Source: Bradyrhizobium sp. CIAT3101 (lineage in GTDB: Bacteria > Pseudomonadota > Alphaproteobacteria > Rhizobiales > Xanthobacteraceae). From it: a DNA stretch of 64,000 nucleotides. How positions within the stretch are numbered: position 1 is the first letter of the stretch; each line of letters starts with the position of its first letter. The notes beneath the pieces are model-generated. The model did not search any database. It had not been told where the DNA came from and was given only the letters and a program-made list of their open reading frames with translations. Positions 62,200 through 64,000 of this stretch are shown here, in pieces. The stretch is from assembly GCF_029714945.1 (NCBI RefSeq), contig NZ_CP121634.1, positions 4,547,001 through 4,611,000 of the forward strand, given 5' to 3'. A program made the translations under genes and the position numbers.

Positions 62200-63809
62200 C
62201 CCAGATGTCCGTGCCTCCCAAGATCGAGATCATTCCGGCCAATGCACCGTTCAGCGAGGGCCAGCGGCTGTGGCTGAACGGATTTCTCGTCGGCATGCTC
62301 GGCCTTGACGGCTCGACGGCTCTGTCGCCGATCGACAACGTGGCTTTGCTGGCGCCGCAGGGCGATGGCGATGACGGGGAGGCGCCCTGGCACGATCCCG
62401 GGATGGCGATCGCCGACCGCATGAAGCTGGCGGAGGGACGTCCGCTCCGCCGCCGTATGATGGCGGCGATGGCGCAGCAGGATTGCGGTCAGTGCGGCTA
62501 CAATTGCGCCGACTATTCGGACTCGATCGCCAACAAGAGCGAAGCGCGCCTCAACCTCTGCGCCCCCGGCGGCAAGGAGACGGCGCGGATGCTCAAGCAG
62601 CTCTTCGAGGAGGTCGACAAGGCGCCGGCCGCGAAGCCTGCGGCAGGGGCGGCTGCAGCCGCGAGTGCACCGGCTGCACCGGAGGTGAAGGCCGAGCTCG
62701 GCCGTGCCCGCGAAAATCCGGCCGACGCCACCTTCCTGTCGCGGCGCCTGCTCAACAAGGGAGCTTCCGAGAAGGAGACTTATCACGTCGAGTTCGATCT
62801 CTCCGAGAGCAAGCTCGATTACGTTGTCGGCGACTCCTTTGGCGTGTTCGCGCGCAACGATCTCGGCCTCGTCGACCAGATCATCGCGCTGCTCGGGGCG
62901 TCCCACACCACCAAAGTCAACAACAAGACGCTGCGCGAAGCGCTGGTCGAGGACGTCTCACTGTCACCGGCGCCGGACAAGCTGTTCGAGCTGCTCTCCT
63001 TTATCACCGGCGGTGCGCAGCGCGAGAAGGCGCGGGCGCTGGCGCAGGGCGAGGATCCCGATGGCGATGCGGCGACGCTCGACGTGATGGCGGCGCTGCA
63101 GAAGTTCTCGGGCACGCGGCCGCATCCGGAAGCCTTCGTCGAAGCGCTGGAGCCGCTGCAGCCGCGGCTCTACTCGATCTCCTCGTCGCACAATGCGACG
63201 CCTGGAAAGCTGTCGCTGACGGTCGATTCCGTGCGCTACGTCATCGGCAAGCGCAAGCGCCTCGGCGTTGCCTCGACTTTCCTCGGCGAGCGCATCAACG
63301 AGGGCGACAAGCTCAAGGTCTATGTGCAGAAGGCACACGGTTTCGGTCTGCCGGAGGATCCGAAGATTCCGGTCATCATGATCGGCCCCGGCACCGGCAT
63401 TGCGCCGTTCCGCGCCTTCCTGCTCGATCGCAAGGCGACCGGCGCGCAGGGCAAGAACTGGTTGTTCTTCGGCCATCAGCGCAGCGATTGCGATTTCTTC
63501 TACCGCGACGAGCTCAACGCGATGAAGACCTCGGGCCTTCTGACGCGTCTGTCGCTCGCCTGGTCGCGTGACGGCGAGAAGAAGTTTTACGTGCAGGACC
63601 GTATGCGCGAGCTCGGCCGCGAAGTCTGGACGTGGCTCGCCGAGGGCGCCCATCTCTACATCTGCGGCGATGCCAAGCGCATGGCCAAGGACGTCGAGCG
63701 TGCGCTGGTCGACATCGTCGCCCAGTTCGGTGCGCGCTCGACCGACGAGGCCGTCAGTTTCGTCGCCGACCTCAAGAAGAAGGGCCGCTTCCAGGCTGAC
63801 GTGTACTAA
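62196..63809 (+). CDS. CysJ-like FAD/NADPH reductase with N-terminal four-cysteine Fe-S module
   Basis: A 537-residue protein. Residues 85-125 hold C97-x2-C100-x3-C104-x17-C122 (DCGQCGYNC...LC), the pattern of the small 4Fe-4S domain PF04060; an Ala-rich linker follows. Residues 175-537 are the FAD/NADPH part of CysJ and P450-reductase-like enzymes (PRLYSISSSHNATPG, IGPGTGIAPFRAFL, FGHQRSDCDFFY, LYICGDAKRMAKDVE). The flavodoxin domain usual in CysJ is absent. It likely passes electrons from NADPH to the coupled NirA. Confidence 0.9.
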   Translation: MTQMSVPPKIEIIPANAPFSEGQRLWLNGFLVGMLGLDGSTALSPIDNVALLAPQGDGDDGEAPWHDPGMAIADRMKLAEGRPLRRRMMAAMAQQDCGQCGYNCADYSDSIANKSEARLNLCAPGGKETARMLKQLFEEVDKAPAAKPAAGAAAAASAPAAPEVKAELGRARENPADATFLSRRLLNKGASEKETYHVEFDLSESKLDYVVGDSFGVFARNDLGLVDQIIALLGASHTTKVNNKTLREALVEDVSLSPAPDKLFELLSFITGGAQREKARALAQGEDPDGDAATLDVMAALQKFSGTRPHPEAFVEALEPLQPRLYSISSSHNATPGKLSLTVDSVRYVIGKRKRLGVASTFLGERINEGDKLKVYVQKAHGFGLPEDPKIPVIMIGPGTGIAPFRAFLLDRKATGAQGKNWLFFGHQRSDCDFFYRDELNAMKTSGLLTRLSLAWSRDGEKKFYVQDRMRELGREVWTWLAEGAHLYICGDAKRMAKDVERALVDIVAQFGARSTDEAVSFVADLKKKGRFQADVY

Positions 63810-63832
63810 GCCTCGGTGGGAGTGTCCTGAAT

Positions 63833-63858
63833 CGCCGGCGCCGCGCAGGGCGCCGGCG
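63833..63858. terminator. GC-rich hairpin after the nirA operon
   Basis: CGCCGGCGCC-GCGCAG-GGCGCCGGCG is a perfect 10-bp stem 24 bases past the stop codon. It lacks a T run, so it may act in RNA stability or as a weak terminator. The remaining 140 bases to the window edge hold no visible gene. Confidence 0.5.
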
Positions 63859-64000
63859 GCCACGCTCTACTGTGCATGGGGTTGTTTTCGCGATTCACGT
63901 TGGACGGGACGACGCGCTGTCATCTAGCTGTCATCCAGCGGGTTCCATCTGGCTTGGATCTTAACGAATAAGATTCTCGGAACCCGGGCCTGAAGAGAAT

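Noticed and set aside
1..64000. CRISPR array, insertion sequence, integron or defence island
   Set aside because: No regularly spaced repeats, transposases, integrases or recognised defence genes were seen; gene content is chromosomal.

Overview
The window looks like the chromosome of an alphaproteobacterium of the Bradyrhizobium / Rhizobiales type. The evidence is the high GC content, a set of genes matching the ndvB-ndvD-ndvC locus for cyclic beta-(1,3),(1,6)-glucan (known from Bradyrhizobium), a phosphatidylcholine synthase, perfect FixK/FNR boxes (TTGA-N6-TCAA), the recG-sdhE-mfd order and scattered palindromic intergenic repeats. It reads as ordinary vertical chromosome: I see no prophage, insertion sequence, integron or CRISPR array.

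Region 1 (1-18.5 kb) is the most distinctive part. It holds a long Orn/Lys/Arg-type decarboxylase, two tandem AspT-type antiporters divergent from an aspartate 4-decarboxylase (aspD), two EipA-like small secreted proteins, a PPK2 polyphosphate kinase, an inner-membrane protein plus HlyD-type membrane fusion protein, an orphan sensor histidine kinase, and a DUF3300(S74 fusion)-DUF2950 envelope operon. Five perfect FixK-type palindromes (115, 6491, 6582, 10215, 14457) lie ahead of nearly all its transcription units. The simplest reading is a low-oxygen (FixK-controlled) regulon for proton or energy economy and envelope maintenance. AspD plus AspT is a known decarboxylation/antiport pair that consumes intracellular protons and generates proton motive force.

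Region 2 (18.6-26.6 kb) has a tRNA-Lys, the glucan locus and a SPOR-like coiled-coil membrane protein. Region 3 (26.7-41 kb) is mostly housekeeping: glmU and glmS (UDP-GlcNAc synthesis) separated by two small ORFs and a 19-bp palindrome, a DUF502 membrane protein, two NAD(P)-dependent dehydrogenases, recG / sdhE / mfd, and a small membrane-protein cluster ending in a TerC-family protein. Region 4 (41-56 kb) carries a degenerate REC-REC-GGDEF protein, a degenerate adenylate-forming enzyme next to a peptide-binding protein, an IalB-family protein, hspQ, an AEC transporter, a UbiH-family hydroxylase, pcs plus a second TerC protein, a quinone oxidoreductase, an argD-type aminotransferase preceded by a possible arginine-codon attenuator, a TPR protein and an uncharacterised protein.

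Region 5 (56-64 kb) is rimO followed by a nitrogen-assimilation block: nasT-nasS (antiterminator and nitrate/nitrite sensor), then a sigma-54-like promoter and structured leader, then a formate/nitrite-family channel, ferredoxin-type nitrite reductase nirA, and a CysJ-like flavoprotein reductase whose N-terminus is a four-cysteine Fe-S module instead of flavodoxin. Together these would sense nitrate or nitrite, move nitrite across the membrane and reduce it to ammonium.
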